From positions 140,760-204,759 of the forward strand of contig NZ_FXTY01000008.1 of NCBI RefSeq assembly GCF_900182745.1: a stretch of DNA of 64,000 nt, read 5' to 3'. Of this stretch, positions 23,979-32,297 are shown piece by piece; position 1 is the stretch's first letter; every line of letters begins with the position of its first letter. The position numbers and the translations under genes were made by a program. This DNA is from Shimia sagamensis. GTDB taxonomy: Bacteria; Pseudomonadota; Alphaproteobacteria; Rhodobacterales; Rhodobacteraceae. The notes beneath the pieces were generated by a model. That model ran no database searches and had not been told where the DNA came from. It worked only from the letters and a program-made list of their open reading frames with translations.

Positions 23979-26009
23979 TTAGTAAGCCACCATGGTCAGC
24001 AACTCGTATTCAGCAACCATCTCATCATCCTGATTGGAGGCGGTGACGTGCCAACGGACCTCGCCGTATTCCTCGTTACGCTTGGTCTTTTTCTTCACCG
24101 TTAGGCGCACCTTGAGCCTATCCCCGGCCACTACAGGCTTCATGAAGCGCAGGGTGTCGAGGCCGGTGTTGGCCAGAACAGGGCCTTCGTTGGGTTCGAC
24201 AAAGAGACCGGCGGCGAAGGACAGCAGCAGGTAGCCATGGGCAACGCGGCCGGGGAAGAACGGGTTTCGCGCAGCCGCGTCCTCGTCCATGTGGGCATAG
24301 AAGGTGTCTCCGGTGAAGTTGGCGAAGTGCTCGATGTCCTCCAGCGTGATCTCACGAGGTTTGGTGTAGAGGGTTTCGCCAACCGCCAGTTCGCCAAAGC
24401 GGCGGGTGAAGGGGTGGGCGCCTGCGTCACTTTCTTTGGCGCCAGGAACCCATTGCTGTCTGATGCCAGTGAGGATGTCGGGGCTGCCCTGGATGGCTGT
24501 GCGTTGCATGTAGTGTTTCACGGCGCGGATGCCGCCAAGCTCTTCGCCGCCGCCGGCGCGGCCGGGGCCGCCGTGAACCATATGGGGCAGGGGTGAGCCG
24601 TGGCCGGTGCTTTCCCCCATGCTGTCGCGGTTGTTGAAATAGAGCCGTCCGTGGAAGGCGCCAGCGCCCATGGCAACCTCGCGGGCAACCTCTGCGTCAC
24701 GGGTGATGATGGAGGCAACAAGCGAGCCCTGACCTTTGTTGGCCAGCGCAATGGCATGATCAAGATCGCGGTAGCCCATGAGGGTGGAAACAGGACCAAA
24801 GGCTTCAGAGGCGTGTACGTGTTTGGCTGTGTCGGGTGCGGCACAGTGGAACAGCATTGGTGGCACAAAGGCGCCTTTGTTGGCGTCGGCGCCCTCGACA
24901 GTGAAGTCATCCGGGTTGCCAAAGACGCGTTCAGCCTCCGTGCCCAGCAATGCGGCTTTTTCGAGCACATCCCGTTTTTGACCTGCGGAGACCAGCGCGC
25001 CCATGCGGGTGGTTTCCAAACGAGGATCGCCAATCACGGTTTTGGACAGGCGGGCGGAGAGAGCTTCGATGACAGCTTCAGTCACGGCCTCAGGCGCAAT
25101 GATGCGGCGAATTGCGGTGCATTTCTGACCCGCTTTGGTGGTCATTTCGCGAGACACTTCTTTAATGAAGAGGTCAAATTCTGGCGAACCGGGTTTGGCA
25201 TCTGGCCCTAGGATCGAGGCATTCAGGCTGTCGGCCTCTGACGTGAACCGTACCGAGTTTCCCAAAATCAAAGGGTTGGACCGCAGTTTTAACGCAGTGT
25301 CAGCGGAGCCGGTGAAAGCCACAGCGTCTTGGCAATTCAGATGGTCCAACATGTCGCCCAAGCCGCCTGCCACCAGTTGCACCGCGCCGTCGGGCAAGAT
25401 GCCACTGTCAATCATAATGTGCACGCAAAGCTCGGTGACGTAGCATGTTGAGGTGGCTGGTTTGACAATTGCAGGCACGCCGGCGAGCAGGGTGGGCGCA
25501 AGCTTTTCCAACATGCCCCAAACCGGGAAGTTGAAGGCGTTGATGTGCACCGCGACGCCTTGGATTGGGGTGCAGATGTGTTGGCCCATGAAAGTGCCGT
25601 TGCGGGAGAGTTGCTCCAACTCACCATCGACATAGATGGTGCTGTCGGGCATCTCGCGGCGACCTTTGGAGGCAAACACCAGCATTGTGCCAATGCCACC
25701 GTCGATGTCGATTTGATGGTCAGCTTGGGTGGCGCCGGTGTTGAAGGAGAGCTCGTACATGGCTTTGCGGTTCTGGCGCAGATGCAGGGCGAGCGCTTTG
25801 AGCATGCGAGCGCGATCATGGAACGTCATTTTACGTAAGGCGGGGCCACCAACGTTGCGGGCGTAATCGAGCATGGCCTGAACATCGAGGGCGTCATTTC
25901 CTGCGGTGGCGATCACTTCTCCGGTGATGGCAGAAGCGATATGGCGCGCACCTGCGCCGGGCGCGACCCAGTGGCCTGCGGCAAAGCTCGAAATGTTTTG
26001 GATGGACAT
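23979..26009 (-). CDS. paaZ: Bifunctional oxepin-CoA hydrolase / 3-oxo-5,6-dehydrosuberyl-CoA semialdehyde dehydrogenase
   Basis: 676 residues from the ATG at 26009, with GGGGAGAG upstream. Residues ~1-520 form an aldehyde dehydrogenase (catalytic Cys in TKAGQKCTAIRR, ~295; Glu/Asn sites upstream), and ~530-676 form a MaoC-type hotdog hydratase (NFTGDTFYAHMDEDAA, RVAHGYLLLS). This fusion is diagnostic of PaaZ. It hydrolyses oxepin-CoA to open the former aromatic ring and oxidises the resulting aldehyde to 3-oxo-5,6-dehydrosuberyl-CoA. It is divergent from paaI with a 95-bp promoter region holding a PaaR-like palindrome. Confidence 0.9.
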   Translation of the reverse strand: MSIQNISSFAAGHWVAPGAGARHIASAITGEVIATAGNDALDVQAMLDYARNVGGPALRKMTFHDRARMLKALALHLRQNRKAMYELSFNTGATQADHQIDIDGGIGTMLVFASKGRREMPDSTIYVDGELEQLSRNGTFMGQHICTPIQGVAVHINAFNFPVWGMLEKLAPTLLAGVPAIVKPATSTCYVTELCVHIMIDSGILPDGAVQLVAGGLGDMLDHLNCQDAVAFTGSADTALKLRSNPLILGNSVRFTSEADSLNASILGPDAKPGSPEFDLFIKEVSREMTTKAGQKCTAIRRIIAPEAVTEAVIEALSARLSKTVIGDPRLETTRMGALVSAGQKRDVLEKAALLGTEAERVFGNPDDFTVEGADANKGAFVPPMLFHCAAPDTAKHVHASEAFGPVSTLMGYRDLDHAIALANKGQGSLVASIITRDAEVAREVAMGAGAFHGRLYFNNRDSMGESTGHGSPLPHMVHGGPGRAGGGEELGGIRAVKHYMQRTAIQGSPDILTGIRQQWVPGAKESDAGAHPFTRRFGELAVGETLYTKPREITLEDIEHFANFTGDTFYAHMDEDAAARNPFFPGRVAHGYLLLSFAAGLFVEPNEGPVLANTGLDTLRFMKPVVAGDRLKVRLTVKKKTKRNEEYGEVRWHVTASNQDDEMVAEYELLTMVAY

Positions 26010-26047
26010 GGCTCTCTCCCCGATATGTCTCCGTGAATCATTTATTG

Positions 26048-26062
26048 ACCAACCGTTCGGTT
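26048..26062. promoter_or_regulatory. PaaR-like operator between paaZ and paaI
   Basis: ACCAACCGTTCGGTT contains the inverted repeat AACCG-TT-CGGTT. It closely matches the ACCGACCGNTCGGT type of site that I recall for TetR-family PaaR regulators of phenylacetate genes. Its position in the divergent paaZ/paaI gap and a tetR gene three genes away support the assignment. The consensus was not checked. Confidence 0.45.
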
Positions 26063-26104
26063 TATGCAAGCTGGAGCGTGAGGAGATTGTGTTGGGAGGC
26101 ACAG

Positions 26105-26530
26105 ATGACGCCAAAGGAGCGGGCTGAAAAAAGTGCGGCGGCGATGTGGTCCACGGATCGCGCCAGCCAGCATATGGGTATGCAGATCGTTGACGTGGAC
26201 GAAGGTTGCGCGAGGCTTAGCATGATGGTGAAGCCAGAGCACTGTAACGGACATGGAATTTGCCACGGCGGGTTTACGTTTACGCTGGCGGACAGCGCCT
26301 TTGCCTTTGCCTGCAACAGCCGCAATCAGGCGACCGTGGCACAGCACAACACCATTTCTTACATCGCGCCAGGGCGCGAGGGGGACGTGCTGACCGCGGT
26401 TGCGCGGGAAGTTAGCCTGGCCGGGCGCAGCGGGATTTATGATGTGTCCGTGTCCAACCAGGATGGTCAGGTGATTGCCGAATTTCGCGGTGCCTCACGT
26501 GCGATTAAAGGCCATCTGTTTGAAGAATAA
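26105..26530 (+). CDS. paaI: Hydroxyphenylacetyl-CoA thioesterase
   Basis: 141 residues. The ATG at 26105 has a strong GGGAGG site. It is a hotdog-fold thioesterase with HCNGHGICHGGFTFTLADSAF, the catalytic HGG-x-x-x-x-L-x-D pattern of PaaI. PaaI removes CoA from hydroxyphenylacetyl-CoA and related dead-end products to free the CoA pool during phenylacetate breakdown. It is followed after 20 bases by paaK, so the two are co-transcribed. Confidence 0.85.
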   Translation: MTPKERAEKSAAAMWSTDRASQHMGMQIVDVDEGCARLSMMVKPEHCNGHGICHGGFTFTLADSAFAFACNSRNQATVAQHNTISYIAPGREGDVLTAVAREVSLAGRSGIYDVSVSNQDGQVIAEFRGASRAIKGHLFEE

Positions 26531-26550
26531 ACGACGTCGGGGAGGACGTT

Positions 26551-27861
26551 ATGAAAGATTTGTCACCACGCAAAGACGAGCTGGAACCCATTGAAATTGC
26601 GTCGATTGATGAAATCCGCTCAACTCAGCTGGAACGGCTGAAGTGGTCGCTCAATCATGCCTATAAAAACGTGCCCATGTATAAGCAGCGGTTTGACGCT
26701 GCGGGGGTGCATCCGGACGATTTGCAGAGCTTGAGTGATCTGGCGAAGTTCCCGTTTTCTTATAAAAACGATCTGCGGGACAATTATCCCTTTGGCCTTT
26801 TGGCGGTGCCACGTCAGCAGATCGCACGGCTGCATGCCTCGTCTGGTACAACAGGTAAACCAACGGTTGTGGGGTACACCAAAGGTGACATCGACAACTG
26901 GGCCGACCTAATGGCACGCAGCTTGCGGGCGTCTGGTTTGCGGGCCGGTGATCTGGTGCACAACGCATATGGATATGGGCTGTTCACCGGCGGTCTGGGG
27001 GCGCACTACGGTATCGAACGTTTGGGCGCCACTGTCGTGCCAATGAGTGGCGGGCAGACCGAGAAACAGGTTGGGTTGATCACCGATTTTCAGCCTGACG
27101 GGATTATGGTCACGCCAAGTTACATGCTCAACATTTTGGAGCAATATCATAAGCTTGGCATGGATCCACGAGAGAGCTCCTTGTCGGTGGGTGTGTTTGG
27201 GGCGGAGCCCTGGACTGATGCGATGCGCAAAGAGGTCGAAGCTGCGTTTGATATGCATGCGGTCGACATTTACGGGCTGAGCGAAATTATGGGGCCCGGT
27301 GTGGCCAATGAATGTGTGGAGACCAAAGATGGGCCGGTGATTTGGGAGGATCATTTTTACCCGGAGGTTATCAACCCAGAGACCGGAGAAGTCGTCGAGG
27401 ATGGTGAACTGGGCGAGTTGGTGTTCACGACATTGACCAAAGAAGGCTTGCCGATGATCCGGTATCGCACCCGGGATTTGACGCGGCTTTTGCCAGGCAC
27501 CGCGCGGTCAATGCGGCGGATGGAGAAGATCACAGGCCGGTCGGATGACATGATTATCCTGCGAGGTGTCAATGTGTTCCCATCTCAGGTCGAGGAGCAG
27601 GTGCTTGCGACTGGTGGGCTTGCGCCATATTACCAGATTGAACTGTATAAATCGGGTCGCATGGACGCAATGCGAGTGTTTGTGGAGGCCACGCCAACGG
27701 CGGCGGACAACCTTTCCAAAACCGCGTCAGCGCGTATGTTGACCAAGCACATCAAGGATATGATTGGCGTGTCAGTTGAAGTGATAGTGGGCGAACCTGG
27801 CGATGTGGAACGCAGCCAAGGCAAAGCCAAGCGTGTTGTGGACAATCGAGGCGGCAACTGA
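26551..27861 (+). CDS. paaK: Phenylacetate-CoA ligase
   Basis: 436 residues, the normal PaaK length. LHASSGTTGKPTVVGYT (~92-108) is the ATP-binding P-loop of the adenylate-forming family, YGLSEIMGPGVANEC is the PaaK-specific adenylate-binding segment, and IKDMIGVSVEV near the C-terminus is typical. It activates phenylacetate to phenylacetyl-CoA with ATP in the first step of the pathway. The stop codon overlaps the ATG of the tetR gene by one base. Confidence 0.9.
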   Translation: MKDLSPRKDELEPIEIASIDEIRSTQLERLKWSLNHAYKNVPMYKQRFDAAGVHPDDLQSLSDLAKFPFSYKNDLRDNYPFGLLAVPRQQIARLHASSGTTGKPTVVGYTKGDIDNWADLMARSLRASGLRAGDLVHNAYGYGLFTGGLGAHYGIERLGATVVPMSGGQTEKQVGLITDFQPDGIMVTPSYMLNILEQYHKLGMDPRESSLSVGVFGAEPWTDAMRKEVEAAFDMHAVDIYGLSEIMGPGVANECVETKDGPVIWEDHFYPEVINPETGEVVEDGELGELVFTTLTKEGLPMIRYRTRDLTRLLPGTARSMRRMEKITGRSDDMIILRGVNVFPSQVEEQVLATGGLAPYYQIELYKSGRMDAMRVFVEATPTAADNLSKTASARMLTKHIKDMIGVSVEVIVGEPGDVERSQGKAKRVVDNRGGN

Positions 27862-28460
27862 TGGCGCGCACCATTGCCAAAGATCACGAACAGAAGCGTG
27901 TTCATATCCTGAAATCGGCAGCACGTGTGTTTGCCGAGCAAGGATATGACCGGGCTTCGATGTCGGTATTGGCCAAGGAATGTGGGATCTCCAAGGCCAA
28001 TATCTACCACTATTACGACAGCAAAGACGCGTTGCTGTTTGATGTGTTGGACAGCTACTTGAAAGATCTGAGAAATCGAATTTGTGAGATTGATTTGAGT
28101 GGCTTGGGTGCCAAAGCTCAATTGAGAATGGTGGTGCGCGAAATCCTTTTTGCCTATCAAGGTGCAGATTATGAGCATCGGGTGCAAAGTACAGCTATGC
28201 AGGCTTTGCCTGAACAGCAACAGAAGGTTTTGCGTGGCTATCAGCGGGATTTGGTCAACCAGGTGAGCAAGGTGGTTGCCGCCAGCGCCGAAAGTGTGTT
28301 CGACGATGATCCGGTGCGGCTGAGGGAAACCACGATGTCTGTGTTTGGCATGTTGAACTGGTATTACATGTGGCAACACGGCGCGGATACCGAGGCGCGA
28401 GAGCGTTATGCGGAATTGGCAACCAATCTGGTGTTGGGTGGTGTGCGCGGTTTGGCCTGA
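27861..28460 (+). CDS. paaR: TetR-family regulator, probable PaaR
   Basis: 199 residues. The N-terminal helix-turn-helix is clear (SMSVLAKECGISKANIYHYYDSKDALL, about 37-63; only the core is quoted). It is translationally coupled to paaK. TetR-type PaaR repressors sense phenylacetyl-CoA and control paa genes in many proteobacteria, and the operon context fits this role. The symbol is based on context and a matching operator-like palindrome upstream of paaI, not on a specific ligand motif. Confidence 0.65.
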   Translation: MARTIAKDHEQKRVHILKSAARVFAEQGYDRASMSVLAKECGISKANIYHYYDSKDALLFDVLDSYLKDLRNRICEIDLSGLGAKAQLRMVVREILFAYQGADYEHRVQSTAMQALPEQQQKVLRGYQRDLVNQVSKVVAASAESVFDDDPVRLRETTMSVFGMLNWYYMWQHGADTEARERYAELATNLVLGGVRGLA

Positions 28461-28563
28461 TACAATTGACAGGCTATTTCGTCTTTAGATTGTTTTTGGA
28501 TCACTTTACACATTTGTGTTAAAATCTGCCCATTCTTGTTGTTTTTGTATGGGTGATGATTTG

Positions 28564-29109
28564 ATGAAACATATTTTAAACGCCTTTCTGGCGGCTTTTT
28601 TGGTGAGCAGCGGCGCAGCCAATGCCGACCCTTCATTTGGGTTTGGGCTGACGTATATCTTCGGTGGCGATTGGGCTGTGGGGGTGCGTGTTTTCCACGA
28701 TGATGAACCAGAAAGCGCCGTTTTGGCGCTGGGTTTCGACTATAAGTTTGGCTCTCAATCTTTCCGGCCCACCGTAGGCGCCGCCTATTTGGATGAGGAT
28801 TTCTATATCGACTTTAGTTTGGGGTACGACACCCGTTTGCAAGCGTTGGACTATGGGATCGGCGTCGGGGCCGCATTTGAAACGCAACAACCGGCTGCGT
28901 CGGGGGGCGGAGCAACCACAACTGGCACGGATACAGCGTCTACCGGTGGTGGCGAAACGGGCACCACGGGCAGCGATGGGGGCGCCACGTCTGACGGCGG
29001 CGGGGACTCAGGCACGGACACTGGTGATAGTGGAACCGACACTGGAGGCACGGACGGAGGTGGAACAGGTGATGGGGGTACCGATGGTGGCGGAACTGAC
29101 GCCATTTGA
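28564..29109 (+). CDS. Exported beta-rich protein with Gly/Thr/Asp-rich tail
   Basis: 181 residues. It has a Sec signal peptide (MKHILNAFLAAFLVSSGAANA), then a ~85-residue domain with outer-membrane-like alternating pattern (FGFGLTYIFGGDWAVGVRVF, YKFGSQSFRPTVGAAYL, YIDFSLGYD). The last ~65 residues are almost only G, T, S, D and A. The globular part is nearly repeated in the next gene, which lacks the tail. The two genes sit between the two paa blocks, but nothing ties them to the pathway. It may be a small surface or periplasmic beta-barrel-like protein. The family is not recognised. Confidence 0.6.
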   Translation: MKHILNAFLAAFLVSSGAANADPSFGFGLTYIFGGDWAVGVRVFHDDEPESAVLALGFDYKFGSQSFRPTVGAAYLDEDFYIDFSLGYDTRLQALDYGIGVGAAFETQQPAASGGGATTTGTDTASTGGGETGTTGSDGGATSDGGGDSGTDTGDSGTDTGGTDGGGTGDGGTDGGGTDAI

Positions 29110-29591
29110 ATTTACAGGCGCCTAGCAAGTTAGCAGTCTGAGAGCCCGGCCGCGGTTGATGTTGGAACTTGGTCACAACTTGGAGCGTGTGGATTTGACA
29201 CATTGGCCAATTTGCAATGTCTATGATATTTTTCCGCCAAACAACTGAGGTGGGAAAGAAAATCATGAAACGTGTTTTTGCAGTGGGTCTTTTGGGTGCC
29301 GCTTTGATTGGTGGTTCTGCCGCGCAGGCAGATCCGTCATTTGGGGTTGGGCTGACCTATACGTTTGGTGGTGATTGGGGCGTAGGGGTCCGCATGTTCC
29401 ATGATGATGAGCCAGAAAGCGCGGTTTTGGCGATTGGCGCGGACTATAAGTTTGGTTCGCAGGCGTTCCGTCCAACCGTGGGTGCGGCCTATCTGGACGA
29501 GGACTTTTATCTCGATTTCAGCCTTGGCTATGACACGCGCATCCAAGCTCTGGATTATGGAGTCGGTCTTGGCGCGGCCTTTGAGACCGAG
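28627..29591 (+). repeat. Tandem gene duplication of an exported domain
   Basis: The domain from DPSFGFGLTY to GVGAAFET in the first gene (about 28627-28887) reappears with about 85 percent identical residues by eye in the second (about 29331-29591). The copies differ mainly at conservative positions and in the tail. Confidence 0.7.
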
Positions 29592-29603
29592 CCAAAGCCA
29601 TAA
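29265..29603 (+). CDS. Exported beta-rich protein, short paralogue
   Basis: 112 residues with a signal peptide ending AAQA before DPSFGVGLTYTFGGDWGVGV. It is a close paralogue of the preceding gene across the whole folded domain but ends directly after it (AAFETEPKP), with no low-complexity tail. The ATG at 29265 follows a GAGGTGGGAAAG purine stretch. A strong terminator follows the gene, so this pair is a separate transcription unit that converges on paaE. The function is unknown. Confidence 0.6.
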   Translation: MKRVFAVGLLGAALIGGSAAQADPSFGVGLTYTFGGDWGVGVRMFHDDEPESAVLAIGADYKFGSQAFRPTVGAAYLDEDFYLDFSLGYDTRIQALDYGVGLGAAFETEPKP

Positions 29604-29633
29604 CACAGGCCAAAGACGTCCCGTGACCAATTC

Positions 29634-29668
29634 AACTGAGGGCGCCGATTGTGGCACCCTCAGTTTTT
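29634..29668 (+). terminator. Rho-independent terminator after the exported paralogues
   Basis: AACTGAGGGCGCC - GATTGT - GGCACCCTCAGTT forms a 13-bp stem with one mismatch, followed by T5. It lies between the convergent exported-protein gene and paaE. Confidence 0.85.
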
Positions 29669-29672
29669 GGAG

Positions 29673-30743
29673 TTATTGATCGTAGTCGACGACCACTTTG
29701 TCGGTCATCGGATAAGACTGGCAGCTGAGAATGAAGCCTTTTTCGACTTCGTAGTCCTCGAGCGCATGGTTGGCGACCATCTCAACCTCACCTTCAATCA
29801 CCCGGCATTTACACGTAGAGCAGACACCGGCTTTGCAGGCATACGGCGCGTCCATGGTGTTGGCACGGGCCGCGTCCAAGATGGAGGTGTCTCGGTCCAT
29901 CTCGATGGTCTGGGTTGCGCCCTCAAGAGTGATCTGTGCGGTGACTGGCTTGCTTGCATCCTCTGCGCTGACGGCTTTGCGTTTGGCGCGGCCTGGTTGG
30001 CCAGAGGCGAACAGCTCAAATTTGATTTGATCCTCAGAAAGCCCGTGATCTTTCAACGCCTTGGCAATACCCAGCATCATTGGTTCAGGACCACAGATGA
30101 AGGCTGTGTCCACGGAGTTGATGTCAATCCAGCCGGTCTGAAAGAACTGCGCACATTTTTCTTCGGTCACCATGCCGGTGAAGAGGTCGATTTCCTGCGC
30201 GTCGGTTTCCAACACATGGATCACGTTGAAGCGACCCATGTAGGTGTTTTTCAGATCTTCCAGTTCCTCGCGGAACATGATAGAGGCAACCGCCTTGTTG
30301 GCGTAGATCAAGGTGAAGGAGGACTGCGGCTCGGCAGCCAGTGTGGTTTTGATCAATGACAGAACAGGGGTGATGCCAGAGCCACCGGCAAAGCCAAGGT
30401 AGGTCTTGTCTGTGGTTGCATCCAATTCGGTGTGGAAGGAGCCCATCGGGGGCATGGCTTCCAGCGTGTCGCCCACCTTGAGATCGGTGTTGGCCCAAGT
30501 CGAAAAGGCGCCACCGTCCACGCGTTTGATGCCGACCTGAAGAACGCCGTCATCTTTGCCAGCACAGATTGAGTATGAGCGGCGCAGCTCTTCACCATCA
30601 AAATCGCGTTTGAAGGTCAGATATTGGCCTTGGGTGAAGTCAAACTCTGTGGCCGCGCCATTCACAGGGGCCAATGTGACCACCACAGCGTCGCGGATGG
30701 TTTTGCGGATGTTGGTGACTTCGAGGTCGTGAAAACGCGCCAT
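29673..30743 (-). CDS. paaE: Phenylacetyl-CoA 1,2-epoxidase, reductase subunit
   Basis: 356 residues. An FAD-binding ferredoxin-NADP reductase domain (RRSYSICAG at ~54; GGSGITPVLSL NAD site at ~115) is followed by a C-terminal plant-type 2Fe-2S domain, with the cluster cysteines in CKAGVCSTCKCRV and ILSCQSYP. PaaE passes NADPH electrons to the di-iron oxygenase PaaA. It is the last gene of the reverse-strand paa operon, 12 bases after paaD. Confidence 0.9.
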   Translation of the reverse strand: MARFHDLEVTNIRKTIRDAVVVTLAPVNGAATEFDFTQGQYLTFKRDFDGEELRRSYSICAGKDDGVLQVGIKRVDGGAFSTWANTDLKVGDTLEAMPPMGSFHTELDATTDKTYLGFAGGSGITPVLSLIKTTLAAEPQSSFTLIYANKAVASIMFREELEDLKNTYMGRFNVIHVLETDAQEIDLFTGMVTEEKCAQFFQTGWIDINSVDTAFICGPEPMMLGIAKALKDHGLSEDQIKFELFASGQPGRAKRKAVSAEDASKPVTAQITLEGATQTIEMDRDTSILDAARANTMDAPYACKAGVCSTCKCRVIEGEVEMVANHALEDYEVEKGFILSCQSYPMTDKVVVDYDQ

Positions 30744-30755
30744 GTGGGTGTCTCC

Positions 30756-31238
30756 TCAGATACACTTGAAATAATCGAATGGTTCCAGACAGGCGGTGCA
30801 GCGCCACTGGGCTTTACAGGGTGTTGAGCCAAATTGGCTTAACTTTTCAACATGTTGGCTGCCACAGTTCGGGCATTTTTTGGGCCCGCCGGTGGGTTGT
30901 GGTGGGGCGATGCCAAATTCCTGCATCGCTGCGCGGCCTTTGTCTGACAGCCAGTCCGTGGTCCAAGCTGGTGCCAGCTTTCGGCGCAGCTCCAACTTGG
31001 AGACACCGTGGTCACGCAGAGCGGTCTCGATGTCCATGTTGATGATGCCGGTGGCGGGGCAACCGGAGTAGGTGGGCGTGACAGATACAACCAGCGTGTC
31101 GCCGTCATAAGCGACGTCGCGGATCACCCCAAGATCAACAAGGCTGATGACCGGGATTTCTGGATCTGGAACTTTGTCCAGCCAATCCCAGATTTGAGCC
31201 ACGCTTGCAGGGGATGTATTTGCCACGGTCCTCTCCAT
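30756..31238 (-). CDS. paaD: Phenylacetate epoxidase assembly protein PaaD
   Basis: 160 residues from the ATG at 31238, which overlaps the paaC stop (TAATG). The N-terminal part is a MIP18/DUF59-type domain (VPDPEIPVISLVDLGVIRDV, PTYSGCPA). The C-terminus carries four cysteines in two pairs (CPNCGSQH and CTAC) that form the PaaD zinc/metal site. PaaD is needed for maturation of the PaaABCE complex, probably through iron-sulfur or iron delivery. Confidence 0.9.
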   Translation of the reverse strand: MERTVANTSPASVAQIWDWLDKVPDPEIPVISLVDLGVIRDVAYDGDTLVVSVTPTYSGCPATGIINMDIETALRDHGVSKLELRRKLAPAWTTDWLSDKGRAAMQEFGIAPPQPTGGPKKCPNCGSQHVEKLSQFGSTPCKAQWRCTACLEPFDYFKCI

Positions 31239-32002
31239 TACCAAGTGTTGCCGGGGTACGCGCGTTGCAACCATTGCATCTGTGTCAGCATGTGACCGAG
31301 ATGCTCGGTGTGCATCTTGCCGCTGCGGCCACCTTTGTGGGCAAATCCATCAGATGGGATAGACAGTGTGGCCTCGGCCAGCACCTTACCAACCAGAGCG
31401 TCATACTCATCACGCAGCGTGGCCGGGTCGGGCGCTATTCCTGCGGCGGCCATGGCGGCGTCGACCTCATCAGAGGCAAACATTTCGCCAACATAAGGCC
31501 AGAGATACTCCAGCGCGGCCTGCATGCGGGCGTGGCTTTCTTCGGTGCCGTCGCCAAGTCCGACCACCGTGTCAGCGGAGCGCTCAACATGATAAGCGGC
31601 TTCTTTGCTTGCTTTGGCGGCGATGGCGGCCACCTCGGCGTCAGTGGATTTCATCAGGCGCGGCAGCAGAATTGACTGGAACGCGTCAAACAGGAACTGG
31701 CGCATCAGGGTCTGACCAAAGTCGCCGTTGGGCAGTTCCAGCAATAGGACGTTGCGGAAATCCCAGACGTCGCGCAAAAACGCGAGGTCATCAGCAGATT
31801 TGCCTTCGCCCATGACGTCGGCAGCGTGGCCAAGCCAAAGTTGCGTCTGGCCAATCAAATCCAGCGCGGTGTTGGCCAGCGCAATGTCTTCTTCCAGAAT
31901 TGGGGCGTGACCGCACCATTCCGAAACCCGGTGGCCGAGCACCAAAGTGTTGTCGCCCATGCGCAGCAGGAACTGCGCGAGCATTTCCTTATCAACCGTC
32001 AT
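31238..32002 (-). CDS. paaC: Phenylacetyl-CoA epoxidase structural subunit PaaC
   Basis: 254 residues. It is a ferritin-like four-helix protein with the PaaC pattern (LLRMGDNTLVLGHRVSEWCGHAP at the N-terminus; only part quoted) but without a full di-iron site. It pairs with PaaA and supports its stability and activity. The ATG at 32002 overlaps the paaB TGA (TGATG), so translation is coupled. A GTG one codon upstream is also possible. Confidence 0.9.
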   Translation of the reverse strand: MTVDKEMLAQFLLRMGDNTLVLGHRVSEWCGHAPILEEDIALANTALDLIGQTQLWLGHAADVMGEGKSADDLAFLRDVWDFRNVLLLELPNGDFGQTLMRQFLFDAFQSILLPRLMKSTDAEVAAIAAKASKEAAYHVERSADTVVGLGDGTEESHARMQAALEYLWPYVGEMFASDEVDAAMAAAGIAPDPATLRDEYDALVGKVLAEATLSIPSDGFAHKGGRSGKMHTEHLGHMLTQMQWLQRAYPGNTW

Positions 32003-32286
32003 CACATGCTCCCCACTTCATCGGGAATGTCGAAGAACGTTGGGTGACGGTAGATTTTGGATTCTGACGGCTCGTAGAGCGGGCCTTTTTCATCAGGCGA
32101 GGAGGCGGCAATGTGGTTGGCCTTAACCACCCAGATTGACACACCTTCGTTGCGGCGGGTGTAGACGTCACGCGCGTTTTTGATTGCCATTTCCGCGTCA
32201 GGCGCGTGCAGGCTGCCGACGTGTCGGTGGCTCAGGCCGTGCTGGCCGCGAATGAAAATTTCCCAGAGGGGCCATTCTTTAGACAT
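32002..32286 (-). CDS. paaB: Phenylacetyl-CoA epoxidase subunit PaaB
   Basis: 94 residues. WPLWEIFIRGQHGLSHRHVG, MAIKNARDVYTRR and VSIWVVKA are the conserved PaaB segments. PaaB bridges PaaAC heterotetramers in the epoxidase complex. Downstream it is coupled to paaC. Upstream, instead of paaA, lies a DUF1877 gene, an uncommon interruption of the standard paaAB junction. Confidence 0.9.
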   Translation of the reverse strand: MSKEWPLWEIFIRGQHGLSHRHVGSLHAPDAEMAIKNARDVYTRRNEGVSIWVVKANHIAASSPDEKGPLYEPSESKIYRHPTFFDIPDEVGSM

Positions 32287-32297
32287 GTGGGGTTTCC

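Noticed and set aside
28466..29227. TTGACA hexamers at 28466 and 29195 as -35 boxes of the two exported-protein genes
   Set aside because: No convincing -10 box occurs at 16-18 bases from either one, so they were not listed as promoters.
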